This document shows positions 1 to 8,864 of a stretch of DNA of 64,000 bases, one piece after another. The DNA lies in contig JAHABX010000003.1 in the NCBI GenBank assembly GCA_018376135.1, positions 1-64,000 on the forward strand, written 5' to 3'. The notes under the pieces are model-generated. The model was not told the origin of the DNA, made no database searches, and saw only the letters and a program-made list of their open reading frames with translations. The translations under genes were made by a program, and so were the position numbers. The DNA is from Clostridiales bacterium (GTDB lineage Bacteria; Bacillota; Clostridia; Lachnospirales; Lachnospiraceae). Position 1 is the stretch's first letter. Each line of letters opens with the position of its first letter.

Positions 1-933
1 ATAGCAGTTTTCAAATCCCGGAACGTGCTCCCGAAACAGCTTAAGTAAAACCGGAATCTGAAGATGAGCCTCCATCTCACCGTTACTCAGATCATGAACG
101 TTGGAACCATCAAAATTCAGAAGCCGAATGGTATTTACCGCAACCTCTCCCGGAATCGGCTGGCGGATAAAAATAATCGTATCTCTTGCAATCGGGCATT
201 TACCTTCTTCCCTGAGCCTCTTAATCAAATGCTGCATACCGAAGAAAATAAAGCTGGGGTTGTTGCGGAAAAATTCTGCATTGTATCCCTCTCTTAAATT
301 CTGCATTTTAAGTCCGTAGGGCAGTTCCTCTGGATGCTCAGCAATAAAATCACAGAATCTGTCAAAATCAATTCCAGCCAGATTGAACATCAGTGTGGGT
401 GGCTGCATTACATGGGTATCATCCTGTCCCTTAGCACACTCTGCACCTGCCATGTAACCCAGATCCCCGTCTCCAGTAGCATCAATAAAGGTATCTGCCT
501 CAATCTCAATCTGCATGCCCTTGCCAGTCACAACAATAGATGCAATTCTCCCATCCTTTACTTTTGCTTCTGTCAGCTCACAGTGAAGCAGTAAGTCCAC
601 TTCTGCCTCCTTGACCATCTGGAAAGCAATAATTCTGGAATAAAAGGGATGAATCAACGTGGAAGAAAGATGAAACGGACAATATGCATGCCCATAGCTT
701 CCATCCACCTCCTGTAACCTATCCACAAATTCCTGGGCAAAGCCGCCGATTACCTGTCTCTGTTTTCGGTCAAGGAAGGCCAGAAACGGCAAACCGCTTC
801 CCAGCTGACCTCCCAGGTATCCATTTCGTTCCACCAGAAGCACCTTTGCTCCCTGTCTTGCCGCCGTCACAGCCGCTGCCAGCCCTCCTGGACCACCGCC
901 AACTACTACAATTTCTTTTTTCATGTGTTCCAT
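1..933 (-). CDS. FAD-dependent oxidoreductase, 3' end outside window
   Basis: The minus-strand frame stays open from an ATG at 933 to base 1, giving 311 residues without a stop. The protein begins with a dinucleotide-binding GGGPGGLAAA motif at about residues 10-19, followed by an acidic/arginine end of the second strand (VERNG), as in FAD-dependent oxidoreductases of the FAD_oxidored (PF12831) type. A later IDATGDGDLG segment is the second FAD contact typical of this family. The start is supported by an AAGGAG box nine bases upstream; a second ATG at 924 is possible. It is the last visible gene of the transporter-hydantoinase operon, 16 bases after the metallopeptidase-like gene. It probably oxidises or reduces a product of that pathway; the substrate is unknown. 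Confidence 0.85.
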   Translation of the reverse strand, partial: MEHMKKEIVVVGGGPGGLAAAVTAARQGAKVLLVERNGYLGGQLGSGLPFLAFLDRKQRQVIGGFAQEFVDRLQEVDGSYGHAYCPFHLSSTLIHPFYSRIIAFQMVKEAEVDLLLHCELTEAKVKDGRIASIVVTGKGMQIEIEADTFIDATGDGDLGYMAGAECAKGQDDTHVMQPPTLMFNLAGIDFDRFCDFIAEHPEELPYGLKMQNLREGYNAEFFRNNPSFIFFGMQHLIKRLREEGKCPIARDTIIFIRQPIPGEVAVNTIRLLNFDGSNVHDLSNGEMEAHLQIPVLLKLFREHVPGFENCY

Positions 934-949
934 ATTCTGCCGCTCCTTT

Positions 950-1495
950 CTACCCTGCATCTGTAAAACCTCTTGTTTCAAAATATGTTCTGGCAAAACC
1001 ATGGGCTCCAATCTCCGACAACGCTCGGATTCCCGACTTTGTAAGAACCAGCTTTCCGATTTTTAAAACAGAAACCTGATATATTCCGGAAGTCTTTCCT
1101 ATCTGTGTACATTCCAAAAAATGGAAGAACTCATGGGCCATAACCACTTCTTTTGCTGCTTCCCTCGAAAGCCCGTTTGCTGCCGCCCATTTTGCGATAG
1201 ATCCCATGTATAAAGTCATCTTTTCGGAAGCCGTGTCGTATTCTCCAAATGTTCGAAATGCCTGATTAACTTCATCCTTCTTCAAAATCACAATTTTCAG
1301 CCCTTCTGCTTCCACAATCTCTCTCATCCGTTTTGCCGGATATTTCTTTAAAATCACCTCTGCAGTAGCTACACCACGATCCCAGGCCATTTCACAAATC
1401 CTATCCCGATCCTGTTCCGGTATTCTACGGTACATCACATCCGACGTTAATTCTTTTCGGGACTCTGCCTTATCAGGAAATGGAAATTTATCCAT
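950..1495 (-). CDS. HExxH metallopeptidase-like protein (distant ImmA/IrrE look-alike)
   Basis: This 181-residue protein has no signal peptide or membrane segment, so it is probably cytoplasmic. It carries a zincin-type motif HEFFH at residues 121-125 and a downstream SEIGAHGFA stretch at 160-168 whose glutamate could be the third zinc ligand. That spacing recalls M78 (ImmA/IrrE) peptidases, but the overall similarity visible by eye is weak. Its ATG follows the stop of the hydantoinase-like gene with no gap, so the two are almost certainly translationally coupled. A peptidase-like fold inside a small-molecule catabolic operon is unusual; it could instead be a metal-dependent amidohydrolase or a maturation factor. 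No function is claimed. Confidence 0.7.
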   Translation of the reverse strand: MDKFPFPDKAESRKELTSDVMYRRIPEQDRDRICEMAWDRGVATAEVILKKYPAKRMREIVEAEGLKIVILKKDEVNQAFRTFGEYDTASEKMTLYMGSIAKWAAANGLSREAAKEVVMAHEFFHFLECTQIGKTSGIYQVSVLKIGKLVLTKSGIRALSEIGAHGFARTYFETRGFTDAG

Positions 1496-3655
1496 CTAAC
1501 CCCTCGCATTCTCCGTTGTTTTCGTACAGATTACAATCAGTTTCTCATCATTCGGCACATTGGCTAACTCCACTTCACAGAGAGACATAATCTGTTCTGC
1601 ACTCTGCATCCCGGCCAAATCAATGATTCTCTTGCCCAAAACAATATAAATATTCGGTATCTCTGCGCCTCCATCGGAATGAACCGTATGCTCACTCAGC
1701 AAATGCTTCACATTTCGCTTCCATTGCTCTGCATTACACTGTACTGCTGCTGCATTCCTTCTCTGAAGACGGATAACTCCATCCTTATCCAGCAAACGCA
1801 GAGTGTCAACCTTTTCCTTGAAGAACATAAATTTCTTTACTGATGTATGATGCAGGAAAACAGCCATCATGCCATTGTCTGCCGTTTTCTCTACCTCAGA
1901 AACCGATACTCCGATAGACTGTGCTGCAATCTCTGCCAGCTCCTCATCTGTCTTTTTTGCTGCAGACAATTTCTTTGTACGCAGCTCTGTGGTGCCAATC
2001 GCAATTGCCCGTACCTTATTCTGCTGGGGATCAACCTCTATCTTCACCTCTACAGAGTCTGGATTTGCACCCGCCTTCACTGCCTTCTGAATTACTTCAT
2101 AGCGCAAATCCAGAATATCCTTTTCTGTAGGATTCTGTATCGTTCTCTCTACCATATCCCTCACCATGGCAAGTGCAACTCCGATAGGCGATATGACAGA
2201 TGCATTTCTGGCAATCTTGGATTGAACCCCGAATTCCTCCGCAAGATGCGGAACTACACTGGCAGCTCCTCCGCCGCCTCCCACAAAAGTAAGTGTCCTT
2301 CTGTCCAGTCCATAGTCCTTGATAAAGCCCTCCACAACTTTTCCATTTTTAATCGCGGATAAATGAAGAGCCTGTTTTGCCGTCTCCTCCACCGAGAGTC
2401 CCATGTTTTTCGCCAGAGGTTCCCAAGCTTTTTTTGCCGCCTCAACATTTCCGTGAGCATAGTTGTCTTCCGCCACGTATCCTGCAATATTTGCTGCTCC
2501 GGAAAGCGTCAGCGCAAATTTCTTTCCATTGCTGCACTCTATGTACGCATAGGTAGGATCTCCTTCTTTCGGACGAATTTCTTTCAATACCGGATCTACG
2601 ATATCTTTCGTATCTGTATAAACTTCATATTTCAAATTGGCAATATGAGAACTTCTGGGTCCAACGTCCACCATCTTTCCATTTTTGATCTCTACCATGC
2701 TGCCGCCGCCAATTCCCACTGTACGCACATCCAGTGAGTTTACATACGTTTTATGTCCGCCTACTTCCGCGTACTTCACCACTACATTACCATCTTTAAT
2801 ACAGGAAATGTCCGTACTGGTTCCGCCCACTTCCATGAACAAACCGTCGGTCAGCTTCTCATACATCAGTGCGCCTGCCACACCTGCCGCCGGACCGGAC
2901 AAAATCGTAAGAATCGGTCTGTTTCTCACTTCATCCACCGTCATGACTCCGCCGTCACAGCGCATCACCATCAACGGTGCTTTAATATCTGCGTTTTTAA
3001 TGGAAGACTCCGTCATGTTTGCTACTTCCAACATTCTCGGAAGAATACTGCCATTAATAACAGCTGTTCTGGTTCTGACCTTTAACCCGTAAAGCTTGGA
3101 CACATCATTCCCTGCAGAAGCCGGAATGCCCTTCTTGTTGCAGATATCCATAATTCTATTTTCATTGGTCGGATCGTCAACGCTGAACGCCTCCGTCACA
3201 ACCATTGATTTCGCGCCTTTTTCTTCTAATTTCTCCAGTGCACCTTCTGCGTCTTTTTCCCATGTATCCGGATTGGCCGTATTTACAAACTCATTTTCCG
3301 TATAAAGATATTTACCCGGCGCCAACTCAATATTTCCGATATTGGTATCTGATTTTGATTTTACACCCTGGATTCCGCTTCCCAGAGTCAAAATACCGAC
3401 CCTTGCGACATCACCTTCAAGCAGAGCGTTGGTCGCCTGGGTCGTACCATGTGCAATAAAGGTAACGTCTTCCGGTTTTACATGACACTCTTCCATCGCT
3501 TTATGCAGTACTTCGATAATGCCGGCTGCGACTCCCTCCTCTGCTTCATGGGTAGTAGGTGTTTTTGTGCTGCCGATTAATTCAAAGGTATCATTGTCAA
3601 TGACAACTGCATCTGTAAAAGTACCGCCTACATCAATTCCGATTCTTACTTTCAT
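1496..3655 (-). CDS. Hydantoinase/oxoprolinase family protein (HyuA-like)
   Basis: The 719-residue product starts with the actin-fold phosphate-binding sequence GIDVGGTFTD and has a second one, EVGGTSTDIS, near residue 280, plus the SGPAAG loop. These mark the Hydant_A_N and Hydantoinase_A domains found in ATP-dependent 5-oxoprolinases, N-methylhydantoinases and acetone carboxylase subunits. No HyuB-type gene is present, so it belongs to the single-subunit branch or works with a partner elsewhere. A TTG at 3661 lies only three bases from the AGGAG box, whereas the ATG at 3655 is nine bases away, so the ATG was chosen. It follows the transporter gene after a hairpin and abuts the metallopeptidase-like gene. 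ATP-driven opening or activation of a lactam or keto compound is inferred. Confidence 0.88.
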   Translation of the reverse strand: MKVRIGIDVGGTFTDAVVIDNDTFELIGSTKTPTTHEAEEGVAAGIIEVLHKAMEECHVKPEDVTFIAHGTTQATNALLEGDVARVGILTLGSGIQGVKSKSDTNIGNIELAPGKYLYTENEFVNTANPDTWEKDAEGALEKLEEKGAKSMVVTEAFSVDDPTNENRIMDICNKKGIPASAGNDVSKLYGLKVRTRTAVINGSILPRMLEVANMTESSIKNADIKAPLMVMRCDGGVMTVDEVRNRPILTILSGPAAGVAGALMYEKLTDGLFMEVGGTSTDISCIKDGNVVVKYAEVGGHKTYVNSLDVRTVGIGGGSMVEIKNGKMVDVGPRSSHIANLKYEVYTDTKDIVDPVLKEIRPKEGDPTYAYIECSNGKKFALTLSGAANIAGYVAEDNYAHGNVEAAKKAWEPLAKNMGLSVEETAKQALHLSAIKNGKVVEGFIKDYGLDRRTLTFVGGGGGAASVVPHLAEEFGVQSKIARNASVISPIGVALAMVRDMVERTIQNPTEKDILDLRYEVIQKAVKAGANPDSVEVKIEVDPQQNKVRAIAIGTTELRTKKLSAAKKTDEELAEIAAQSIGVSVSEVEKTADNGMMAVFLHHTSVKKFMFFKEKVDTLRLLDKDGVIRLQRRNAAAVQCNAEQWKRNVKHLLSEHTVHSDGGAEIPNIYIVLGKRIIDLAGMQSAEQIMSLCEVELANVPNDEKLIVICTKTTENARG

Positions 3656-3690
3656 ATACAACTACTCCTCACTGTTTCTCTCACTGTTTC

Positions 3691-3726
3691 AAAAAGGTAA
3701 AGCGGACATGCAAAGCCCGCCTTACC
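3691..3726 (-). terminator. Hairpin with T-run between transporter and hydantoinase gene
   Basis: On the minus strand GGTAAGGCGG pairs with CCGCTTTACC and is followed by five T. It sits 28 bases after the transporter stop and 35 bases before the hydantoinase start. It looks like a weak intrinsic terminator that would lower expression of the distal genes relative to the transporter. Confidence 0.6.
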
Positions 3727-3753
3727 TGAAAATGCAATTTTTTCAACCTGTTA

Positions 3754-5043
3754 TTATATATACATCATAACTAAAATTACAACTGACAATGCTGTCACTG
3801 CCCAGTTCGGCCAGAAGACCTTCATAGCCGCTGTAGTAGGTTCGCTTCCCACAAAATTCGCACACCATACCACCTGAGTAGAGGTCGGGCAGGCCTGCGT
3901 CGGCCAACGCATGGCCGCATAGAAAGCTGCAGACAAAGCCAAAACCGGAACGGACTGTACTGCCATCATACTTACTGCAAGACCAGCACCAAGTCCAAGA
4001 ATGTTGAACGGTCCACGGTAAAGACTGCCCGGTGAAAGAATACACACGAATATAATAAGTCCTACTGTTGTTGTCGGTGTAATCGCCTGCATAAACGGAG
4101 CAATTGATGCCTGAGTGGTCGGCGCCATCATGGCATTAATCAACATACCAATTCCAAACATCAGGGCTGCTGTAGGAGCGCCTTCTTTAAAACCTTCGTA
4201 GCAGCTCTGTACAATCATGCTGGTATATTTTGACCAGTTTCCCTTCACGGTCATAATTATAATCCAAACAATGCCAATCAAGAATACTGTAATCGCATCC
4301 AGTTTGAAAATCAACATAACCAGAACAACTACGAACGGAGTCATACAAGCCAGAAATCCTCTGACACCCTTAACAGTCTCTATCTCCTCATCATCTTCCA
4401 TAGCCGGCGCTGCAAACGCATACTTCGTGCCGCCTTTTTTGAATCCCCATACAAGAATGCCAACACAGAATACACAGCTAATTGCAGTTAAGATACCGGC
4501 TGCCATGTACATATCACTCTGAGCCACTCCGGTAATGTTTGTAATTGCTGCAATATTTGCTGGATTCAACATATAACCTGCTGTCATAGCTGCCAGAAAT
4601 GCATTGCAGGCGATTAATGGCTGAACTCCAACAGAAAGCATGATGGGAAGTACAATCGCACCAACCATTGCTACTGCTCCTGTTCCGTAAAGTACGGTGA
4701 AAAGGAATACACTTGCTGCACAGAGCAAAAGGGAAACAATAAACGGCTTATCGCCTCCAAACTCTGCCGCCTTCTTAATGATTGTAGCCGACACGCCAGT
4801 TCTGTAAAGAATTCTGGACAGCCAGCAGCTGAAGAGAATCGCTACATATGTACCAGACAGCTTAAGTGCTCCCTGTGACACTACAAAGGTAAGAATTCCT
4901 TCATCACCCTTGAGCGGAAGTCCTGCTGCAAATGCAATAAGGATCGCCATCAGCGGCAATGCAAGAACAGTCGGCAGCTTCTTCGCGATCATCAGTGCGG
5001 CAATCGCAATGAAAATCAAAACAATAATAATACCAGTTACCAT
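3754..5043 (-). CDS. Ion-transporter-superfamily permease (GntP/CitM-like)
   Basis: This 429-residue protein is hydrophobic throughout, with roughly eleven to twelve membrane segments and a charged cytoplasmic loop near residue 215 (AMEDDEEIETVKG). The layout of two similar halves, with breaks such as GTGAVAMVGAIVLP and NPANIAAIT, resembles the ion transporter superfamily that includes GntP, DcuC and citrate carriers; the exact family is not certain. It should import an organic acid, lactam or amino-acid derivative for the downstream enzymes. The ATG is preceded by AGGAGG at good spacing. It is the first gene after a strong promoter at 5124-5152 and is divergent from a ROK regulator. Confidence 0.75.
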   Translation of the reverse strand: MVTGIIIVLIFIAIAALMIAKKLPTVLALPLMAILIAFAAGLPLKGDEGILTFVVSQGALKLSGTYVAILFSCWLSRILYRTGVSATIIKKAAEFGGDKPFIVSLLLCAASVFLFTVLYGTGAVAMVGAIVLPIMLSVGVQPLIACNAFLAAMTAGYMLNPANIAAITNITGVAQSDMYMAAGILTAISCVFCVGILVWGFKKGGTKYAFAAPAMEDDEEIETVKGVRGFLACMTPFVVVLVMLIFKLDAITVFLIGIVWIIIMTVKGNWSKYTSMIVQSCYEGFKEGAPTAALMFGIGMLINAMMAPTTQASIAPFMQAITPTTTVGLIIFVCILSPGSLYRGPFNILGLGAGLAVSMMAVQSVPVLALSAAFYAAMRWPTQACPTSTQVVWCANFVGSEPTTAAMKVFWPNWAVTALSVVILVMMYI

Positions 5044-5347
5044 TTTATATCCCTCCTAAATGATTTTTTGTCTGTTTTTTGCTCCAGTTTTTTAAATTGG
5101 ATTTATATAACAGCTTTAACAAAAGAATAAACGAATTAATAATTTTTGTCAATAGATTTTTAGGTATTATTTATACTTTTTTCTTTTATCCCCCACTATT
5201 TTTATACCATATTTTAAAATTCCCTCCTGTATGTCCTGTAATTATTGATAAAATGTAAAATTCTGTTGCAGAATATCAAGTATTGTGATAAGTTTGACAT
5301 ATATTATTAAATCCCTTTTTTAAAACGAAAGGCAGATAATTCTTATT
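5044..5347. other. Divergent intergenic region
   Basis: This AT-rich 304-base gap separates the transporter operon from the ROK gene. It holds the leftward promoter at 5124-5152 and a small inverted repeat, ATTCTG-ttg-CAGAAT, at 5260-5274 that could bind the ROK protein. A TTGACA at 5294-5299 may be the -35 of the ROK gene, but no convincing -10 follows it. Confidence 0.5.
5124..5152 (-). promoter_or_regulatory. Promoter of transporter-hydantoinase operon
   Basis: On the minus strand TTGACA is followed after 17 bases by TATTCT. The predicted start lies about 75 bases before the transporter ATG. Confidence 0.7.
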
Positions 5348-6475
5348 ATGAGTAAAAAAACAAATATGAACATTGAAATCAAAAGAATCAACCGTTCTAA
5401 TATTTACCACCACTTTTTAAGCCACAATGAACTGACCAAACAAAACCTGGTCTCTGATTTACAGCTTTGCCTTCCTACGGTCACCAAAAATATTGATGAT
5501 TTAGTGGCAGAAGGCCTGATCGAAAAATCTGGTTCTCAGGGACACACCGGCGGAAGAAGGGCTGTAACCTACTCCATCGTCAAGGACGCAAAGGTGGCTC
5601 TGGGAATTGATGTAACTCTCAATCATGTGACAGTTGTTGCCGTGGATTTAACCGGTACCATCATCTCATTCTCAAGACATCGGATGAAATTCAAGGCAGA
5701 GGATTCCTACTATCAGTACGTAGGTAATACATTGGCTTCTCTTATTAAAAGCATAGGTTTAAACGATGATCAGATTCTCGGGGTCGGCATCGGACTACCC
5801 GCTCTGGTAGACGCGGACCGAAAGAGCGTTTTCTTCAGTAAAATCATCAACCTCAGTGGTACAACTCTGGGCGATTTTGCCAGGTATATTCCTTACAATA
5901 TTCAACTTTTCAACGATGCGAATGCTGCTGCTTTTACAGAGATCTGGATGAATCGGAGTATGCGAAACGCTTTTTATCTGATGCTCAGCAACAACATCGG
6001 AGGCTCCATGGTTATCAATGGGACTGTTTACAGCGGTGACAGGCAGCAGAGCGGCGAAGTTGGTCATATTACCCTGGTTCCCGGCGGAAACCGCTGTTAC
6101 TGCGGACAGCTGGGCTGTGTCGATTCCTATCTGGCAGCTACAAACCTGTCCAATCTCACAGACGGAAATCTACAGGCCTTCTTTGAAAAATTGAAAAACG
6201 GTGATAAAGAGCTTGCTAAAACCTGGGATACCTATCTCAACCATCTTGCCTCCACCGTCAATATTGTTCATGTGCTTCTGGACTGCAACATCATCCTGGG
6301 CGGCTACGTGGGAGAATACCTGGATCCCTATATGGAGGATCTGCGGGAACGGACAGCCAGACTCAACACTTTTTCCAGTGACGCCGATTATCTGAAAACC
6401 TGTCTCTATAAAAAGGAATCCATCGCAGCAGGCGCCGCCATGAATTTCATTGAAGCCTTCGTCAAATCCGTTTAA
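5348..6475 (+). CDS. ROK-family transcriptional regulator
   Basis: The 375-residue product has an N-terminal winged helix (about residues 10-70; NRSNIYHHFLSHNELTKQNL region) followed by a ROK sugar-kinase-like domain. The GEVGHI motif near residue 236 and the zinc-ligand cluster CYCGQLGC just after it are ROK signatures. The expected phosphate-binding loop is present only as GIDVTLNHVTV, so it is probably a repressor rather than an active kinase. It is divergent from the transporter operon and upstream of a zinc dehydrogenase, so it may control either. ROK regulators normally respond to sugars or sugar phosphates; the effector is unknown. The ATG follows a GAAAGG box. Confidence 0.85.
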   Translation: MSKKTNMNIEIKRINRSNIYHHFLSHNELTKQNLVSDLQLCLPTVTKNIDDLVAEGLIEKSGSQGHTGGRRAVTYSIVKDAKVALGIDVTLNHVTVVAVDLTGTIISFSRHRMKFKAEDSYYQYVGNTLASLIKSIGLNDDQILGVGIGLPALVDADRKSVFFSKIINLSGTTLGDFARYIPYNIQLFNDANAAAFTEIWMNRSMRNAFYLMLSNNIGGSMVINGTVYSGDRQQSGEVGHITLVPGGNRCYCGQLGCVDSYLAATNLSNLTDGNLQAFFEKLKNGDKELAKTWDTYLNHLASTVNIVHVLLDCNIILGGYVGEYLDPYMEDLRERTARLNTFSSDADYLKTCLYKKESIAAGAAMNFIEAFVKSV

Positions 6476-6483
6476 CCTTCCCT

Positions 6484-6521
6484 TCAGCAGTATTGATATT
6501 ACAGTACTGCTGATTTTTTTT
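6484..6521 (+). terminator. Terminator of ROK gene
   Basis: TCAGCAGTA and TACTGCTGA form a perfect nine-pair stem followed by eight T, nine bases after the ROK stop. Confidence 0.9.
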
Positions 6522-6529
6522 GCTTTCTA

Positions 6530-6558
6530 TTGCTATTTTCTCATATTGATGATATAAT
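6530..6558 (+). promoter_or_regulatory. Promoter of zinc dehydrogenase gene
   Basis: TTGCTA and TATAAT are separated by 17 bases, about 45 bases before the GTG start at 6603. Together with the ROK terminator it shows that the dehydrogenase is a separate transcription unit. Confidence 0.75.
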
Positions 6559-6602
6559 TGCTTTTATAAATCGAATTTAATTAATGAAGGGGGTTTTTCA
6601 AC

Positions 6603-7679
6603 GTGTCAATTGATTTACCAGAAACTATGAAAGCACTTGTGGCTTATGATAAGGGAGATTATCGTTTTGAGCCTGCTTATCCCGTTCCCGAATGTGGAGA
6701 TGAGGATATTCTTATCAAGACCGAGGGCTGCGGTATCTGCGCCGGCGATCTGAAATGTTACCATGGAAATTCCACCTGGGGAGATGAAACACATGAGCAA
6801 TGGGTTCGTCCCCCCTTTATTCCCGGACATGAATTTCTGGGGCATATTGTAAAAAAGGGAAAGAATGTAACGGAATACGAAATCGGTGACAGGATCATTG
6901 CCGATCAGATTGTACCCTGTGGAAAATGTAAATTCTGTAAATCCGGCCGCTACTGGATGTGCCAGCCTCATGCAACCTTCGGCTTCCAAAAGGAAAACAA
7001 CGGCGGCATGGCTGAATACGTTCGCTATCCCAAAACCGCAGTCATTCATAAGGTTCCGCAGGATATGCCTCTGGAAAAGGCCCTGTTGATCGAGCCTTAC
7101 GGCTGTGCAAAGCATGCTGTTGACCGGGCACAGATTACCATCGAGGACGTTGTTGTCGTTTCCGGTGCCGGTACTCTTGGGCTTGGTATGATCACCTACA
7201 TCCGGCAGATGAATCCGGCAAAACTCATTGTTCTGGATATGAAAGACGAACGCTTGAAGAAAGCCAAAGAATTTGGTGCCGATCTCGCTATCAATCCCGG
7301 AAAAGAGGATGCCCTGAAAATTATTGCTGATTTGACAGAGGGCTATGGCTGTGATATCTATATTGAAGCCACCGGTCATCCTTCCAGCGTAGTACAGGGG
7401 CTGCAGGCTATACGCAAGCTTGGAACCTTTGTTGAATTCGGCGTATTTGCAGAAGCAACTACCGTTGACTGGACCTTAGTGGGCGACAATAAAGAACTGA
7501 ATGTCCTCGGTTCTCACCTCAGCCCTTACTGTTATCCCTATGTAATTGAAAATATTGCAAACGGTACGCTCAAAACAGACGGTATTATCGAACGATATTT
7601 CCAGTTGAGTGACTGGGAAGAAGCATTCGAATATGCCACAGGAAAATATGGTGATTTGAAAATTGCATTTAAATTCTAA
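6603..7679 (+). CDS. Zinc-binding medium-chain alcohol/polyol dehydrogenase
   Basis: The 358-residue protein is a medium-chain zinc dehydrogenase. The catalytic zinc site is seen in GCGICAGDLKC and PGHEFLG near residues 40-80; the structural zinc site is CGKCKFCKSGRYWMC. The cofactor site is SGAGTLGLG near residue 195. Family members oxidise sorbitol, threonine, erythritol or threitol with NAD; the sequence feels close to polyol dehydrogenases but the substrate is not proven. Translation most likely starts at the GTG, nine bases after an AAGGGGG box; the first in-frame ATG at 6627 lacks one. The gene is monocistronic, with its own promoter and terminator. Confidence 0.88.
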   Translation: MSIDLPETMKALVAYDKGDYRFEPAYPVPECGDEDILIKTEGCGICAGDLKCYHGNSTWGDETHEQWVRPPFIPGHEFLGHIVKKGKNVTEYEIGDRIIADQIVPCGKCKFCKSGRYWMCQPHATFGFQKENNGGMAEYVRYPKTAVIHKVPQDMPLEKALLIEPYGCAKHAVDRAQITIEDVVVVSGAGTLGLGMITYIRQMNPAKLIVLDMKDERLKKAKEFGADLAINPGKEDALKIIADLTEGYGCDIYIEATGHPSSVVQGLQAIRKLGTFVEFGVFAEATTVDWTLVGDNKELNVLGSHLSPYCYPYVIENIANGTLKTDGIIERYFQLSDWEEAFEYATGKYGDLKIAFKF

Positions 7680-7690
7680 CGATGAGAAAA

Positions 7691-7730
7691 ACGGATCCGC
7701 CTTCATTGGCAGATCCGTATTTCTATTTTA
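7691..7730 (+). terminator. Terminator of zinc dehydrogenase gene
   Basis: ACGGATCCGCC and GGCAGATCCGT form a stem with one mismatch around a short loop, followed by a T-rich tail, starting 12 bases after the stop. Confidence 0.85.
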
Positions 7731-7735
7731 CAGCC

Positions 7736-8042
7736 CCATAATCAAAGACCGGATAGAATATACGATTTTATACCCTTTCTTCTCTGCATACAAAACTGCC
7801 ACCTGAAACTCCGAATCTTTATTATCATTGCAGTCAAATACACAACAAAGCGTTCCTGAAGATACCCTTTACGCACATTTTCTCCTTTTTCTGATTTTAA
7901 ACCATTTCTAAACATTTTGTCACTTACGTGTTTGTTATCCAAAATAGCTTCAAACGCTTCAATCTGTTTCATAACAAAAAAATCGGGAACGAGTACAAAC
8001 CCATTCCCTACAAAAACTCAATTTTTTAATCGTACACTCATA
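7736..8042 (-). pseudogene. Decayed, frameshifted ORF remnant of unknown family
   Basis: A minus-strand frame reads through FVLVPDFFVMKQIEAFEAI, with no ribosome-binding site before its ATG at 7972, and looks like the inside of a longer protein. Near base 7855 the protein-like sequence jumps to another frame, which reads CCVFDCNDNKDSEFQVA and ends at a TAA at 7736-7738. Neither piece alone looks like a complete gene. The base composition is clearly more AT-rich than the neighbouring genes, which fits acquired and decaying DNA. The original family was not recognised. Confidence 0.35.
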
Positions 8043-8276
8043 CTAACACGATTCATTCATATAGTCAGCCACTTTTTTCACAAACGAATATGCTGTTTTT
8101 ATACATTCATTTTTAGCAAAATATTCTTTGTGTTTTATCATACGCTCATCCATAAATTTCTGTATCTGCTCAAACCTCTTTTCTTTCACAACGTTTACAC
8201 TAACAAATTCATTATAAACATAAAGCAAAGAAATAAAATCATACAAAAATTTATTGCTCAATTTATTCGTTCTCAT
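8043..8276 (-). CDS. Small AT-rich hypothetical protein, possibly a remnant
   Basis: This frame encodes 77 residues, lysine- and phenylalanine-rich and predicted helical, with no signal peptide or recognised motif. The start has only a weak AAGAAG box. Its AT-rich codon use matches the decayed ORF immediately downstream and differs from the conserved genes on both sides. It may be the N-terminal part of the same broken gene. It could equally be non-coding. Confidence 0.3.
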   Translation of the reverse strand: MRTNKLSNKFLYDFISLLYVYNEFVSVNVVKEKRFEQIQKFMDERMIKHKEYFAKNECIKTAYSFVKKVADYMNESC

Positions 8277-8380
8277 AGACTTCTTATGTTACATATTTAT
8301 TTGTTAGTTACCTGCTATTTACTTGTAAGTTATCGACGAAATTTTGTGTGTTTTTAAGTTATCTCACAGATTATTAGAAC

Positions 8381-8415
8381 ATAAAGAAAACCCCGAAAAC
8401 ACGATGTTTTCGGGG
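8381..8415 (-). terminator. Terminator of rplM-rpsI
   Basis: CCCCGAAAACA and TGTTTTCGGGG form an eleven-pair stem with a three-base loop. On the minus strand a TTTTCTTT tail follows. It lies 30 bases after the rpsI stop. Confidence 0.93.
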
Positions 8416-8445
8416 TCTATTGCTCTTTTTCGATATTCGCTTGAA

Positions 8446-8838
8446 TTATCGCTTGCTGAACTGCGGAGCGCGACGAGCTGCTTTGAGACCGTATTTCTTA
8501 CGCTCTTTCATTCTCGGGTCACGAGTCAGGAATCCTGCTTTTTTGAGGATCGGTCTGAACTCCGGATCAGCCTGTACCAGTGCACGTGCGATACCGTGTC
8601 TTACTGCACCAGCCTGTCCGGTGTAGCCGCCACCCTTTACGTTTACAAGTACATCAAATTTATCTACATTCTCAGTAGCAACGAGCGGCTGACGAACGAT
8701 TACTTTCAAAGTCTCCAGTCCGAAATACTCGTCGATGCTTCTCTTATTAACAGTGATGTTACCAGTTCCTGGTACTAAATATACTCTAGCGATGGATTTT
8801 TTTCTTCTTCCAGTTCCGTAGAATTTTGTATTAGCCAT
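8446..8838 (-). CDS. rpsI: Ribosomal protein S9
   Basis: The 130-residue product is full-length S9 of the small subunit. It has the GTGRRKKSIARVYL start, the GGG loop (NVKGGGYTGQAGA) and the conserved C-terminal tail ending in FSKR, whose last arginine contacts P-site tRNA in known ribosomes. It is 26 bases downstream of rplM and shares its promoter and terminator. Confidence 0.98.
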   Translation of the reverse strand: MANTKFYGTGRRKKSIARVYLVPGTGNITVNKRSIDEYFGLETLKVIVRQPLVATENVDKFDVLVNVKGGGYTGQAGAVRHGIARALVQADPEFRPILKKAGFLTRDPRMKERKKYGLKAARRAPQFSKR

Positions 8839-8864
8839 TATATTTACCTCCTTATCCTACCAAA

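Noticed and set aside
6615..7379. 254-residue minus-strand ORF opposite the zinc dehydrogenase
   Set aside because: It is antisense to a clearly functional enzyme gene and lacks domain features.
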